Assembly (NCBI RefSeq): GCF_019448085.1
Contig: NZ_JAGFNZ010000001.1
Location: 372,001 to 436,000, forward strand
Direction of reading: 5' to 3'
Length of the DNA stretch: 64,000 bases
From: Caproiciproducens faecalis
GTDB taxonomy: Bacteria > Bacillota > Clostridia > Oscillospirales > Acutalibacteraceae
Shown one piece after another: positions 18,911 to 27,865 of this stretch. The notes under the pieces are model-generated. The model ran no database searches. It was not told the origin of the DNA and was given only the letters and a program-made list of their open reading frames with translations. How positions within the stretch are numbered: position 1 is the stretch's first letter; each line of letters starts with the position of its first letter. The translations under genes and the position numbers were made by a program.

Positions 18911-18939
18911 ATTATACCATTATTTTCATCATTAGTGAA
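18911..18939 (-). promoter_or_regulatory. Promoter for metG-tatD
   Basis: Minus strand: TTCACT (18939-18934), 17-base spacer, then a perfect TATAAT (18916-18911), about 50 bases before the metG ATG. Confidence 0.7.
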
Positions 18940-18992
18940 TATAAAATAAAGAAACATGGAAGACTTACCCGTTGGAATCATAAAAATTGTCG

Positions 18993-19034
18993 AAAAAATA
19001 CCGCTCCGAAATTGAAATCAATCCCGAAGCGGTA
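18993..19034 (-). terminator. Terminator after the LCP gene
   Basis: On the minus strand, a TACCGCTTCGG/CCG(A)AGCGGTA-type stem with a long loop is followed by six T residues. Confidence 0.8.
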
Positions 19035-19048
19035 CAATGATAATATGA

Positions 19049-20191
19049 TTAATCTGAAACGGTATTGGATTCGCCGGCATCGGCGTCTTCTCCATAGAGG
19101 AAAGTTCTTAAAAGGCTGCAGTTCTGGGGCAGATCCGGATCAAGCACCTCACCGACTCCTTTGATAGTAGGTTCAGTGTAGGTGTTCAGGTTGGGAATAT
19201 GCATGGTTTTCATCGGATAGTCGGTAACAGAGCCCGCCATGGTGGCAAGGTACATCAGCTCCGAATCGGTCAGGTTCGTTTTGACCAGCGGCAGAAAGTC
19301 ATTCATCAGGCTGTTGATCTTGATCGGACCCAGACCTTCCAGCTTTTTAATCATGAGCTCCATGACCTCGCGCTGCCGGCCAGTGCGGCCGAAATCGCTG
19401 TCTGTTTCACGGATACGGGCGTAGTACACGGCAAGCCGTCCGTCCAGATGATTTACCCCGGGTTTGAGGTGGCTGCCCATATTCCGGTTTTCCGCGTCAC
19501 AGAGCTTTTGGTCCATCTTGATATCAAGGCCGCCCATTTTGTCTATAATGGAAGCAAAATTCTCAAAGTCAACGGAAATATATTTGTCAATGTTGATTCT
19601 GAAATTGTTTTCCAAAGTCTGCATCGTCAGCGCCGCGCCGCCTTTGGTATAGGCTGCGTTCAGCTTCTGTTTTTTCATAGTGGGGATTTCAACGTATAAA
19701 TCGCGCAGAAAGGAAACCAGGCGAAGAGTTTTATTTTTAGAGTCAATGGAAATCAGCATGGTAGTGTCGCTTCGGCTGCTGTTTCCGTCATCCCCTTTAT
19801 CGGTGCCGATCAGCAGAATGTTGGTAATCTGGTTGTCCGAAATAACACCCCACGCGGGTGCGGCACTGGGCTGTTCTATATATTTTGAGGTGTTAATGTC
19901 CTCAGAGCGGTCTAATTTTGACATCAGAAACTTTCCATATACAAAAACACCCGCGCAAACAATCAGAATCAGACACAGCAGACTGACGAAGAATCTCTTC
20001 AGGCCGCTTTTCTTTTTGGCGTATCGTTTGCCGCCGTGCCGTGCAGGTCGGCTGGTGCTGTAAATGTCGCGGTCAACATAGTGGTACCGGTCGATTTCAC
20101 CGGTGTCATAGTTTCCTCTTTTCCCCGCGTTTCGCGGTCCCGAAGCAATATCCCTACGCTGCGACCGGCTGTCGCGGTTTTGTCTGTTCAT
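19049..20191 (-). CDS. LytR-CpsA-Psr (LCP) family cell wall assembly protein
   Basis: Membrane-anchored transferase attaching anionic glycopolymers to peptidoglycan from lipid-linked precursors. The 380-residue protein has a very basic, Arg/Gly-rich cytoplasmic N-terminus (residues 1-66), a single membrane helix (67-86) and an extracellular LCP domain. In that domain LLIGTDKGDDGNSSRSDTTML is the conserved entry, followed by SFLRDLYVEIP, LNAAYTKGG and the Arg-rich YARIRETDSDFGRTGRQREV segment. GAGGTGAAG precedes the ATG, and the gene is monocistronic. Which polymer it attaches cannot be told. Confidence 0.93.
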   Translation of the reverse strand: MNRQNRDSRSQRRDIASGPRNAGKRGNYDTGEIDRYHYVDRDIYSTSRPARHGGKRYAKKKSGLKRFFVSLLCLILIVCAGVFVYGKFLMSKLDRSEDINTSKYIEQPSAAPAWGVISDNQITNILLIGTDKGDDGNSSRSDTTMLISIDSKNKTLRLVSFLRDLYVEIPTMKKQKLNAAYTKGGAALTMQTLENNFRINIDKYISVDFENFASIIDKMGGLDIKMDQKLCDAENRNMGSHLKPGVNHLDGRLAVYYARIRETDSDFGRTGRQREVMELMIKKLEGLGPIKINSLMNDFLPLVKTNLTDSELMYLATMAGSVTDYPMKTMHIPNLNTYTEPTIKGVGEVLDPDLPQNCSLLRTFLYGEDADAGESNTVSD

Positions 20192-20228
20192 ACTTCACCT
20201 CAAAAACGTTAATACACAAAGCAGTCTT

Positions 20229-20257
20229 ATTCTATTGCAATTCCGAGCGCATGTCAA
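20229..20257 (-). promoter_or_regulatory. Promoter for the LCP gene
   Basis: Minus strand: a perfect TTGACA (20257-20252), 17-base spacer, then TAGAAT (20234-20229). Confidence 0.75.
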
Positions 20258-20271
20258 TAGTTATGTAAACC

Positions 20272-20304
20272 AAAAAAAAAGAAAGCGGAATTGCCCCTGC
20301 TTTC
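20272..20304 (-). terminator. Terminator after the 85-residue ORF
   Basis: On the minus strand, the stem GAAAGCAGG/CCGCTTTC with one bulge is followed by nine T residues. Confidence 0.75.
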
Positions 20305-20354
20305 AGTACGTTGTTTTTAGGTTAAAAAGAGAGTTAAAAAGAGCAACAGGAAGA

Positions 20355-20612
20355 TCAGCTGTGATCGTCGTTATCATCGTATTTTTTTTGCAGCTCTTTC
20401 ACATAATATTCTTTGGCGGAAGCTGCCGTTTCAAAACTTAAAGGTTTCATAAATATGTATGAGAGACTGGTGCTCCAGTCCTCAGCAGAAAACAGATTGG
20501 GATTCATGCTTTCCACTACGGGCAAAATAACGGCGCTGTTTTCCGACAGTCGAATATTCGAAACATACAGGCTGCACGACTCAGCAAGGTACTCTACCAT
20601 CTTTTCACTCAT
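20355..20612 (-). CDS. Small hypothetical protein
   Basis: An 85-residue, acidic, probably cytoplasmic protein that I do not recognise. It has no signal peptide or membrane helix and ends in a charged KKYDDNDDHS-like tail. AAAGG lies about 12 bases before the ATG, and a clear terminator follows, which supports a real gene. It is divergent from the XRE-type regulator at 20803; the shared intergenic region carries repeated TTTGTTAC motifs, so it may be the regulator's target. Confidence 0.6.
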   Translation of the reverse strand: MSEKMVEYLAESCSLYVSNIRLSENSAVILPVVESMNPNLFSAEDWSTSLSYIFMKPLSFETAASAKEYYVKELQKKYDDNDDHS

Positions 20613-20641
20613 TCACACATCGCCTTTCCTGGTTATAAACG

Positions 20642-20748
20642 GTAACAAAAATCCTGTAATAGAATTACCATATATCATTATATTAACGTTTTGTTACTTA
20701 GTCAACATATTTACACAAGTTTCAGCAAATTTAGTAACTGTTTGTTAC
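20642..20748. promoter_or_regulatory. Repeated TTTGTTAC/GTAACAAA motifs, putative operator
   Basis: GTAACAAAA (20642-20650) is an exact inverted copy of TTTTGTTAC (20689-20697). A further TTTGTTAC (20741-20748) forms GTAAC-N5-GTTAC with 20734-20738, immediately upstream of the regulator's -35. The layout suggests cooperative repressor binding between divergent genes. Confidence 0.5.
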
Positions 20749-20753
20749 ATAAA

Positions 20754-20782
20754 TTGCGTGTAAATTTCCTAAACTGTATAAT
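20754..20782 (+). promoter_or_regulatory. Promoter for the XRE-type regulator
   Basis: TTGCGT (20754-20759), 17-base spacer, then a perfect TATAAT (20777-20782), about 20 bases before the GTG start. Confidence 0.7.
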
Positions 20783-20802
20783 TTCCGTAAGGGGATGATA
20801 AA

Positions 20803-21156
20803 GTGGTTGCTCGAAGAATAAAGGAGCTTCGCACGGAACATAAACTCACTCAGAATGACATAGCAGCCCTTTTGAATATATCACGAGAAGCATATTGTAT
20901 GTACGAAAATCAGAGAAGACAATTGAATTACGAATCCCTTTGTATTCTTGCCGATTATTATCATGTGACACTGGATTATCTGTTTGGGCGGTCTGATCGG
21001 CCGGATTTGACCGGGCCGCTCGGGAGTGAGGAAAAACTGCTGCTTGAGTATTACCGGGCCATGGACCAGCGGGGACGGGAAAATGTCATAGGAATGGCCA
21101 AAGTGGAATATCAACGGCGAGCAAAGGAAAGTGATTTTTCGGAACCTGCAATATGA
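20803..21156 (+). CDS. XRE/Cro family HTH regulator
   Basis: A 117-residue DNA-binding protein. The N-terminal HTH_3 domain spans about residues 4-58 (IKELRTEHKLTQNDIAALLNI, then SREAYCMYENQRR and LADYYHVTLDYLFGRSD). The C-terminal half is charged, with EEKLLLEYYRAMDQRGRENV, a dimerisation-like helix seen in phage-type and SinR-like repressors. The start is a GTG with AAGGGG seven bases upstream. No phage genes are near, so it is most likely a chromosomal regulator of its own divergent locus. Confidence 0.88.
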   Translation: MVARRIKELRTEHKLTQNDIAALLNISREAYCMYENQRRQLNYESLCILADYYHVTLDYLFGRSDRPDLTGPLGSEEKLLLEYYRAMDQRGRENVIGMAKVEYQRRAKESDFSEPAI

Positions 21157-21230
21157 TTCAGATAAAAGAATTATTCGTATAAGGAACGCTATGAAAGTTC
21201 ACAGAATATTCACGGCTGATTTTGTGTTTT

Positions 21231-21239
21231 TGCTATAAT
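21231..21239 (+). promoter_or_regulatory. Extended -10 promoter for the 39-residue protein
   Basis: TGCTATAAT is an extended -10 element; no good -35 is seen at the expected distance. It lies about 40 bases before the start codon. Confidence 0.55.
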
Positions 21240-21278
21240 AGATTGATAAAAGCAGGAAGGATAAAGGAGGAGATCGGA

Positions 21279-21398
21279 ATGCAGAACCGTAAAGTATCGG
21301 AACACCATATCGATGTGCGCAAGCTGCTTGTTCGCGTGGTGGCGATCCTCTGCGCGGTGGTGATTGTTGGCTCCGCGCTTCTTGTTGCTTTCAGCTAA
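21279..21398 (+). CDS. Small single-pass membrane protein, 39 residues
   Basis: MQNRKVSEHHIDVRKLLVRV is followed by a hydrophobic helix (about residues 18-38, rich in Val, Ala and Leu) running to the end. The basic N-terminus suggests it stays inside, with the C-terminus outside. Support comes from a strong AAAGGAGGA ribosome binding site eight bases before the ATG, an extended -10 promoter, and a strong terminator 20 bases after the stop. No family is recognised; it could be a regulatory membrane peptide. Confidence 0.7.
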   Translation: MQNRKVSEHHIDVRKLLVRVVAILCAVVIVGSALLVAFS

Positions 21399-21416
21399 AC
21401 AGCATTTTAACAGGAC

Positions 21417-21450
21417 AAAAGGCTTCAGCTCACGAGCTGAAGCCTTTTTC
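21417..21450. terminator. Bidirectional terminator
   Basis: A 14-bp perfect stem AAAAGGCTTCAGCT/AGCTGAAGCCTTTT with loop CACG. It serves the small membrane protein gene and the convergent binding-protein gene. Confidence 0.92.
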
Positions 21451-21457
21451 TTTGACT

Positions 21458-23077
21458 TTATTCTTTTCCGGCTTGGATAAAATCGACACCGGCACCGTAT
21501 GGGTGGAATACAACCCCGGTAACACCCTCCGCGGCGGCAAAATAATGTTTTTCATAATACAGAGGATAAAATACACCCTGCTCATTCAGGTATTTTTCTG
21601 CATTTGCAAATATCGCAGCGGAATCGGCCCCGCTGCTTTTTTCCGCACTGTCCAGAAGGGCGTCGTAAGCGGAATCCCGCAGTAAGGCGGGATTACTCTG
21701 TCCGCCGCTCTTAAACAAGGACAGTACCGCAAGCGGGCCGTCGCTGGTGGGCTGAACGGGACACAGTGCAATCTGGTAGTTGCCCGATTGAATGCGGGAA
21801 GCCAGCTGATCTGCGGAGAGCGGCTCCATATTGAAATAATTGTGGAATTGAACATTCCACGCGGCAATCATTTCATTGAGCATCAGCTTTACGTTCGGGT
21901 CATCCGGGCAGATGACGGTTACGCTTTTCAGCTCGGAGAGGGATAGTTCGCTCAGGCCCGCAGCAAGAAGAGAAGCGGCGTTTTTATCCTGCTTTAAATA
22001 AAATGAGCTTCCGCCGGCCTGACTGCGGTACGGTTTGCCCAGCAGAGAGGTGGAAGGGGTAATGATATCGTCCGCGGCGGACATATTTTTTGGCAGATGC
22101 TGCAGCACTTTCGCGCGGTCAAATGACTGAATGAACGCCCGCCGGATATTTTTGCTTTTCATCAGTTCGGACTGTGTATTAAAGCAAAGCCCCCAGGTGG
22201 TGTCCTCAAAAGAGGTAATGGTGCAGCCCTGCGCCTTAGCGGAGGCGGCCTGACTGCCGGTAACGGCAATTGCGTCTACCGTACCGGATTTCAGTGCCCC
22301 GACCGGGTCGGTGATGGCGTTATCCTTGTTTTGCACGGTAAATTTCAGATTGGCCGGCAGCGGCTTTTGCTTGCCTGTGTAAGTGTCTGAACGGACAAGA
22401 TTCAGATACTGGTTGTGAGTCCATCCGTATTTTCCGTCTATTTCAAAGGGGCCGTTCCCAATCAGATATTTCCGTTCCAATCCGTAGCGGCCCGAAGTAC
22501 TTTCAAAAAATTTCTGGTTGCAGGGCATAAAGACCGGCGCCGCGGTGACAGCGGGAAAATCGGGATAGGAGTAGTTGAGTTTTACCACCAGCGTACGGGC
22601 GTCCAAAGCGGTCACGCCAAGCTGATCGGCGGACACGGTGCCGGCGTTCACCTCTCTGGCGTTTTTGATGCAGAACATGCGGGAACAGGTCGGCGAACCG
22701 GTTTGCGGCAAAAGTGCCCGCCGGAACGCGTAGACAAAATCCTGTGCGGTTACGGGCGTTTTTTTGTCGTCAGACCATTTTGCGCCGCTGCGCAGGGTAA
22801 AAGTGAACACCGTGTCGTTTTCACTGCTGACCCATTTTTCCGCAACACCGGGATAGGGCTTATTGTCCGTTCCAAGACGCACCAATCCCTCAAACAGTGC
22901 GTCTATCGCCACAACGGCGGCACTGTCCGATGCGATCTGCGGGTCCAGTGTTTTTGGTTCCGAGGCAAGGTAGTAGTTGATTTTTTTATTGGCGTTCTTC
23001 GGTTCACTTTTTCCGCAGCCGGAAACAGAGAACAGTATGGTAAGGCAGAGCAAAGCTGCCGTTATTCTTTTCAGCAA
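21458..23077 (-). CDS. Peptide/solute-binding lipoprotein (SBP_bac_5, OppA/DppA family)
   Basis: An extracellular binding protein of about 539 residues for an oligopeptide-type ABC importer. The signal peptide ends in lipobox SVSGC (Cys21). The mature protein begins with KINYYLASEPKTLDPQ and has WSDDKKTPVTAQDFVYAFRR and YLIGNGPFEI, all typical. The open frame allows a GTG at 23089, but the SD AAGGGGTGA is adjacent to that codon and correctly placed for the TTG at 23077, which I chose. No permease or ATPase genes are adjacent, so it is an orphan binding protein that may share another Opp system. Confidence 0.88.
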   Translation of the reverse strand: MLKRITAALLCLTILFSVSGCGKSEPKNANKKINYYLASEPKTLDPQIASDSAAVVAIDALFEGLVRLGTDNKPYPGVAEKWVSSENDTVFTFTLRSGAKWSDDKKTPVTAQDFVYAFRRALLPQTGSPTCSRMFCIKNAREVNAGTVSADQLGVTALDARTLVVKLNYSYPDFPAVTAAPVFMPCNQKFFESTSGRYGLERKYLIGNGPFEIDGKYGWTHNQYLNLVRSDTYTGKQKPLPANLKFTVQNKDNAITDPVGALKSGTVDAIAVTGSQAASAKAQGCTITSFEDTTWGLCFNTQSELMKSKNIRRAFIQSFDRAKVLQHLPKNMSAADDIITPSTSLLGKPYRSQAGGSSFYLKQDKNAASLLAAGLSELSLSELKSVTVICPDDPNVKLMLNEMIAAWNVQFHNYFNMEPLSADQLASRIQSGNYQIALCPVQPTSDGPLAVLSLFKSGGQSNPALLRDSAYDALLDSAEKSSGADSAAIFANAEKYLNEQGVFYPLYYEKHYFAAAEGVTGVVFHPYGAGVDFIQAGKE

Positions 23078-23200
23078 TCGTTGAGTCACCCCTTATTTTA
23101 CGGGATTTCATAATTTTATCATTTTTTTTCGGCTATTGCAACGAGGTTAACATCATTGTTATATTTTTCTGCTTTGAACAGAATTCATTCTGAGTAAAAC

Positions 23201-23234
23201 AAAAAAGCTCTTTCCCTTTTGGGAAAGAGCTTTT
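23201..23234 (-). terminator. Terminator of the glycolytic operon
   Basis: A 14-bp stem AAAAGCTCTTTCCC/GGGAAAGAGCTTTT with a four-base loop is followed on the minus strand by further T residues. Confidence 0.92.
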
Positions 23235-23246
23235 GGCAGCAAGAAA

Positions 23247-24758
23247 TTATTCGATAATGCTGACTCCGTCCATTTCAGACGGCTGGGGCAGATCCAAAAT
23301 TTTGAGCATAGTCGGCGCAATGTCCGCCAGTCTTCCGCCGGAGCGGAGGGTGCACGGGTAGCCGATCACACAGAACGGAACCGGATTTGTGGTATGTGCG
23401 GTAAACGGAGAACCGTCCTCTTCGTACATTTTGTCCGCGTTGCCGTGGTCGGCGGTAATCAGCGCTACGCCTTCCATTTCGGAAATGGCGTGGATGACCC
23501 TGCCCACACAGGTGTCAACCGCTTCTACAGCAGTCTTGGCGGCGCTGAAGATGCCGGTGTGGCCCACCATGTCGCAGTTGGCAAAGTTCAGGATAATCAC
23601 GTCGTATTTCCCGCTCTTAATACGGTCTACTAAAGCGTCCGTAACTTCATATGCGCTCATTTCGGGCTGCAGGTCGTAGGTTGCAACTTTGGGGGAGTTT
23701 ATCAGAACGCGGTCTTCGCCGGGATACTGTTTTTCCACACCGCCATTGAAAAAGAAGGTGACGTGAGCGTATTTTTCTGTTTCGGCAATCCGTAGCTGGG
23801 TCAGACCGTTGTCGGAGATATATTCACCGAAGGTGTTCTTCAGTGACTGGGGCTTAAAGGCCACCGTTACATTCGGCATGGTTGCATCGTACTGTGTCAT
23901 ACAGACATAGGTGAGCGGGAAGAATCCGTTTTTGCGCTCAAAGCCCTGAAAGTCCGGATCAACAAAGGTACGCGTGATTTCACGGGCACGGTCGGGGCGG
24001 AAATTAAAGAAGATGACGGAGTCATTTGCTTTGACGGTGCCGCTCTTCACACAGACGGTTGGTACGACGAATTCGTCGGTCACTTCCTTCTGATAGGAAT
24101 CCTCTACGGCCTGAACCGGGTCTTCACACTGAATTCCTTCGCCGTACACCATGGCGGCGTAAGCTTTTCCCACGCGCTCCCAGCGGTTGTCGCGGTCCAT
24201 CGCGTAGTAGCGGCCCATCACGGTGGCAATTTCACCAACGCCGATTTCCTTCAGCTTTGCAGCGCACTCGGCGACATAGCTTTTTCCAGAATCCGGGGGA
24301 ACGTCACGGCCGTCCAGCAGAGCATGAATGTACACTTTTTTGCAGCCGCGTTTTTTGGCCAGTTCAACCAGTGCATAAAGATGCTGGTTGTGGCTGTGTA
24401 CGCCGCCGGCGGAGAGCAGTCCGATCAGGTGCAGGGCGCCGTCGTTTTTCACTGCGTTATCCGCAGCGGCAAGAAGGGCGGGGTTTTCAAAGAAGTCACC
24501 GTCCTGAATGGATTTTGTAATCCTCGTCAGTTCCTGATAAACAATGCGGCCCGCTCCAATGTTGGTGTGACCCACTTCGGAGTTTCCCATCTGCCCGTCC
24601 GGAAGACCTACGTCAAGGCCGGAAGCGCCGATTTGTGTTATTGGGTTATTTGCAAAAAGACGGTCTATGTTTGGCGTGTGTGCCGCTTTGATTGCGTTGC
24701 CGCTCTCTCCGGCAATTCCAAAACCGTCGAGTATCATCAGTATTAAAGGTTTTTTCAT
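23247..24758 (-). CDS. gpmI: 2,3-bisphosphoglycerate-independent phosphoglycerate mutase
   Basis: Interconverts 3- and 2-phosphoglycerate using two Mn ions in the alkaline phosphatase fold. About 503 residues. The N-terminal metal site is in LMILDGFG (Asp11), the phosphorylated serine is in [10 protein letters not shown] (Ser60), and the late motifs are [11 protein letters not shown] and [11 protein letters not shown]. It is the last gene of pgk-tpiA-gpmI. A TTG four codons upstream (24770) has AAAGG at closer spacing and is a possible alternative start; the ATG matches the family N-terminus. Confidence 0.96.
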   Translation of the reverse strand: MKKPLILMILDGFGIAGESGNAIKAAHTPNIDRLFANNPITQIGASGLDVGLPDGQMGNSEVGHTNIGAGRIVYQELTRITKSIQDGDFFENPALLAAADNAVKNDGALHLIGLLSAGGVHSHNQHLYALVELAKKRGCKKVYIHALLDGRDVPPDSGKSYVAECAAKLKEIGVGEIATVMGRYYAMDRDNRWERVGKAYAAMVYGEGIQCEDPVQAVEDSYQKEVTDEFVVPTVCVKSGTVKANDSVIFFNFRPDRAREITRTFVDPDFQGFERKNGFFPLTYVCMTQYDATMPNVTVAFKPQSLKNTFGEYISDNGLTQLRIAETEKYAHVTFFFNGGVEKQYPGEDRVLINSPKVATYDLQPEMSAYEVTDALVDRIKSGKYDVIILNFANCDMVGHTGIFSAAKTAVEAVDTCVGRVIHAISEMEGVALITADHGNADKMYEEDGSPFTAHTTNPVPFCVIGYPCTLRSGGRLADIAPTMLKILDLPQPSEMDGVSIIE

Positions 24759-24790
24759 GTCTTTAACCAATCCTGCCTTTCGGAATAATT

Positions 24791-25558
24791 TTACCTGCTT
24801 GCAGCTTTTACAATTTCCGCAAAGTCGGCCGGTTTCAGGGAAGCTCCGCCGATCAGGCCGCCGTCAACATCGGGCTGGTCGAGCAGTTCCGCTGCGTTTT
24901 TGGCGTTCATGGAACCGCCGTACTGAATGGTGATTGCGTCGGCGCTTGCGGTGTCGTACAGTTTTGCAACGGTTGCGCGAATCACGGCGCAGACTTCGTT
25001 TGCCTGCTGTGCGGTAGCGGTTTTGCCGGTTCCAATTGCCCAAATCGGCTCATAAGCGATAATAATTTTCTTCAATTCATCTTTGCTGACGCCGCCGAGA
25101 GCGATTTTGGTCTGCATGGCGACCAGTTCGTCGGTGATTCCCTGTTCGCGCTGCTCAAGGAATTCGCCCACGCAGAGAATAACGGAAAGGCCGTTGTCCA
25201 GAGCCGCGCGGATGCGCTTGTTTACGGTTACGTCTGTTTCACCGAAATAGGTTCTGCGCTCGCTGTGGCCGATAATGACATACTGAACGCCGGTGGAGGT
25301 CAGCATGTCGGCGGAAATTTCGCCGGTGAAAGCGCCGCTTTTCTCCCAGTGGCAGTTCTGTGCGCCGATGCCGATGTTGGAGCCCTTTGCGGCCTCCAGC
25401 GCGGCGGCAAGGTCAATGTAGGGAACACAGGCAACAACGTCGCAGTCCGCGTCTTTTACCAGAGGTTTGATTGCCTCGATCAGTTCGGTTGCCTCGGCAG
25501 GTGTTTTGTTCATTTTCCAGTTGCCGGCGATAACGGCTTTTCTAAGCTTCTTGTTCAT
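24791..25558 (-). CDS. tpiA: Triosephosphate isomerase
   Basis: Interconverts dihydroxyacetone phosphate and glyceraldehyde 3-phosphate. The TIM barrel is 255 residues. Catalytic residues are Lys15 (GNWKMNK), His98 (IIGHSERR) and Glu170 ([13 protein letters not shown]), and the phosphate-binding QYGGSMN is present. AAAGGAG precedes the ATG. It lies between pgk and gpmI, with a stem-loop lacking a T-run in the 105-base gap after pgk. Confidence 0.97.
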   Translation of the reverse strand: MNKKLRKAVIAGNWKMNKTPAEATELIEAIKPLVKDADCDVVACVPYIDLAAALEAAKGSNIGIGAQNCHWEKSGAFTGEISADMLTSTGVQYVIIGHSERRTYFGETDVTVNKRIRAALDNGLSVILCVGEFLEQREQGITDELVAMQTKIALGGVSKDELKKIIIAYEPIWAIGTGKTATAQQANEVCAVIRATVAKLYDTASADAITIQYGGSMNAKNAAELLDQPDVDGGLIGGASLKPADFAEIVKAASR

Positions 25559-25623
25559 AAAGCATTTCTCCTTTAAAAATATTCAGCGTTTCCGCAATTT
25601 TTTATTTTGGGGATTTTGCTATA

Positions 25624-25648
25624 AATGCGGCAGACCGGCTGCCGCATT
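25624..25648 (-). other. Intercistronic stem-loop between pgk and tpiA
   Basis: A 10-bp perfect stem AATGCGGCAG/CTGCCGCATT with loop ACCGG. No proper T-run follows on the minus strand, so it may be a processing or stabilising structure rather than a full terminator. Confidence 0.55.
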
Positions 25649-25663
25649 TTTGCGTTCTGTATT

Positions 25664-26857
25664 TTATTTATCGTTCAGACATGCAATGCCGGGCAGCTCA
25701 AGACCCTCAAGGAATTCCAGGGAAGCGCCGCCGCCGGTGGAAATATGGGTCATCTTTTCGGCAAAGCCGAGCTTCTCAACCGCAGCCGCGGAATCGCCGC
25801 CGCCGATGATGGAAATCGCGCCGCTGTTGGCAACCGCTTTTGCAACCGCAATCGTGCCGGCAGCAAAGTTGTCCCATTCGGAAACGCCCATGGGTCCGTT
25901 CCACACAACGGTGCCGGAGCCCTGAATGGCTTCGGAGAACAGGACGGAAGTTTTCGGCCCGATGTCAAGACCCATCCAGCCGTCCGGAATCTTGTCGGAA
26001 TCGACAATTTTATGGTCTGCGTCCGGCTTGTATTCCGTAGCAACCACGTTGTCGATCGGGATCAGGAATTTAACGCCCTTCTCTTTTGCCTTTGCCATCA
26101 TGTCCTTTGCGAGCTCAACTTTGTCGTTCTCGCAGATGGAAGTGCCGATGGAGTAGCCAAGAGCGTTCATAAAGGTGTAAGCCATGCCGCCGCCGATAAT
26201 CAGAGTATCGACTTTGTCAAGCAGATTGGTAATGACGCCGATTTTATCAGAAACCTTCGCGCCGCCCAGAATAGCGACAAACGGGCGCTTCGGATTGCTG
26301 AGAGCGCCGCCCATGATGGTGATTTCTTTCTGAATCAGGTAACCGCAAACGGCGGGCAGATAAGCCGCCACGCCCGCTGTGGACGCGTGGGCTCTGTGCG
26401 CGGTGCCGAACGCGTCGTTGACATAGATTTCAGCCAAAGATGCGAGCTGCTTTGAAAATTCAGGGTCGTTCTTTTCTTCTTCTTTGTGGAAACGGACGTT
26501 TTCGATCAGTTCCACTTCTCCGTCTTTTAAGGAGGCGGCTATGCTTTTTGCGCTGTCTCCGACAACGTCTGCAGCCATCTTTACTTCCTGACCAAGTACT
26601 TTGGAAAGGTATTTGGCAACAGGCGCAAGAGAGTATTTCATGTTGAACTCACCCTTCGGGCGGCCCAGATGGGAGCAGAGGATGACCTTTGCCTTGTGGC
26701 TGACTAAATACTGAATCGTCTTCAGTGCCTCATCAATGCGCTTTGAGTCGGTGATATTGCCCTCCGCATCAAACGGTACATTGAAATCGCAGCGGACGAG
26801 TACCCGTTTTCCGGCAACATCAATGTCCTCCACGGTTTTTTTGTTCAGATAGTTCAT
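25664..26857 (-). CDS. pgk: Phosphoglycerate kinase
   Basis: Transfers phosphate from 1,3-bisphosphoglycerate to ADP. 397 residues, normal length. The N-terminal [10 protein letters not shown] substrate site, [10 protein letters not shown], the hinge region and the nucleotide-site ending [11 protein letters not shown] with [13 protein letters not shown] are all present. I chose ATG 26857 (product MNYLNKKTV) because AAAGGAG is eight bases upstream. It heads the pgk-tpiA-gpmI operon. The usual neighbours gap and eno are not in this operon or elsewhere in the window. Confidence 0.97.
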   Translation of the reverse strand: MNYLNKKTVEDIDVAGKRVLVRCDFNVPFDAEGNITDSKRIDEALKTIQYLVSHKAKVILCSHLGRPKGEFNMKYSLAPVAKYLSKVLGQEVKMAADVVGDSAKSIAASLKDGEVELIENVRFHKEEEKNDPEFSKQLASLAEIYVNDAFGTAHRAHASTAGVAAYLPAVCGYLIQKEITIMGGALSNPKRPFVAILGGAKVSDKIGVITNLLDKVDTLIIGGGMAYTFMNALGYSIGTSICENDKVELAKDMMAKAKEKGVKFLIPIDNVVATEYKPDADHKIVDSDKIPDGWMGLDIGPKTSVLFSEAIQGSGTVVWNGPMGVSEWDNFAAGTIAVAKAVANSGAISIIGGGDSAAAVEKLGFAEKMTHISTGGGASLEFLEGLELPGIACLNDK

Positions 26858-26908
26858 GCATAGCACTCCTTTATATTATGATAACAGAAAATACAAATTA
26901 CCTCCGCT

Positions 26909-26937
26909 ATTATACAATAATCCGTCGGTAAATTCAA
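26909..26937 (-). promoter_or_regulatory. Promoter for pgk-tpiA-gpmI
   Basis: Minus strand: TTGAAT (26937-26932), 17-base spacer, then a perfect TATAAT (26914-26909). Confidence 0.75.
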
Positions 26938-26987
26938 GCATATTGCGGGCTGAAACAGTCGTTTTAGAAAAGTTTGTTAAAAAAGTA

Positions 26988-27488
26988 TCACCACTGATAT
27001 TCTCTTAATTGCCCTTTGCACAAAAGCTCCGGATATCCCCATTGCCGCAGAACCTCGTAAACACCTACCGCCACAGAGTTGGACAGGTTCAGGCTGCGCG
27101 CAGCGGCGTTGTCAATCATCGGAATCCGTACGCAGCGGTCGGGGTTTTCGTGCAGCAGTTTTTCCGGCAGGCCCGCGGTCTCTTTTCCAAAAAACAGATA
27201 GCAGTTGTCGGGGTACTGCACGTCCGAGTGGATATGCTGTGCCTTGGTTGAAAAAAAGTAAAAATCACCCGAATTTTTGCTGAAAAAATCGGAAAGGCTA
27301 TCGTAATAGGTGATGTCCAGCAGATGCCAGTAATCCAAACCGGCGCGTTTCAGTTTTTTGTCGTCAATCCGGAAGCCCATCGGCCCCACAAGGTGCAGCC
27401 TTGCTCCGGTTGCGGCGCAGGTGCGGGCAACGTTGCCGGTGTTTTGGGGGATTTCCGGTTCGACCATGACAATGTTCAGTGTTGACAT
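26988..27488 (-). CDS. trmL: tRNA (cytidine(34)-2'-O)-methyltransferase
   Basis: A SPOUT-class methyltransferase of 166 residues that methylates the wobble ribose of tRNA-Leu in characterised homologues. Motifs are VEPEIPQNTGNVARTCAA near the start, FFGKETAGLP in the middle, and the knot signature RIPM...ARSLNLSNSVAVGVYE at the end. AAAGGAG precedes the ATG. It stands alone, divergent from the small membrane protein at 27604. Confidence 0.94.
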   Translation of the reverse strand: MSTLNIVMVEPEIPQNTGNVARTCAATGARLHLVGPMGFRIDDKKLKRAGLDYWHLLDITYYDSLSDFFSKNSGDFYFFSTKAQHIHSDVQYPDNCYLFFGKETAGLPEKLLHENPDRCVRIPMIDNAAARSLNLSNSVAVGVYEVLRQWGYPELLCKGQLREYQW

Positions 27489-27603
27489 AGGAGACTCCTT
27501 TATTCAAAAAATTTGGCATTAATTTTCAAATATAAACGGAAGGAAAGAGGGGATGATATTGAAAGGCACTGGTTCTATATTTTCAGTCGGGAGGTTTTAC
27601 GTT

Positions 27604-27786
27604 ATGTATAAAGAAACGATGGGATTTGTCAGGGGAATCGGCACCGGTATGGTAGCCGGCATCGCGGTTGCCTCCATGGGCACTCGCATGATGAAGAATA
27701 ACCGTAAATTGAGACGCAACGCCAACAAAGCTATGCACGCGGTAAACGGCATGTTTGACGACGTCCAGGGTATGTTTAAACAGTAA
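27604..27786 (+). CDS. Small glycine-rich, possibly membrane-associated protein
   Basis: A 60-residue protein. A Gly/Ala-rich hydrophobic stretch (FVRGIGTGMVAGIAVASMG, about residues 8-26) is followed by a basic region (KNNRKLRRNANKA) and a short helical tail. GGGAGG lies nine bases before this ATG. An in-frame ATG at 27553 would add 17 residues and also has a purine-rich sequence upstream, so the start is uncertain. It resembles small YtxH-like envelope proteins only in general layout. Confidence 0.65.
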   Translation: MYKETMGFVRGIGTGMVAGIAVASMGTRMMKNNRKLRRNANKAMHAVNGMFDDVQGMFKQ

Positions 27787-27825
27787 TCGGCAGTATCCTA
27801 AAAAAGCGACAAATTTCAAAAGACA

Positions 27826-27856
27826 TCGGCGGGGAATACCCCGCCGACAGTTGTTT
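27826..27856. terminator. Terminator between the small protein gene and pilC
   Basis: A 9-bp stem TCGGCGGGG/CCCCGCCGA with loop AATA and TTTT shortly after. It lies between convergent genes and may serve both. Confidence 0.7.
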
Positions 27857-27865
27857 TATCGGATT

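Noticed and set aside
18860-18940. T-box leader before metG
   Set aside because: The leader is only about 45 bases, with no AGGGTGG-type T-box sequence.
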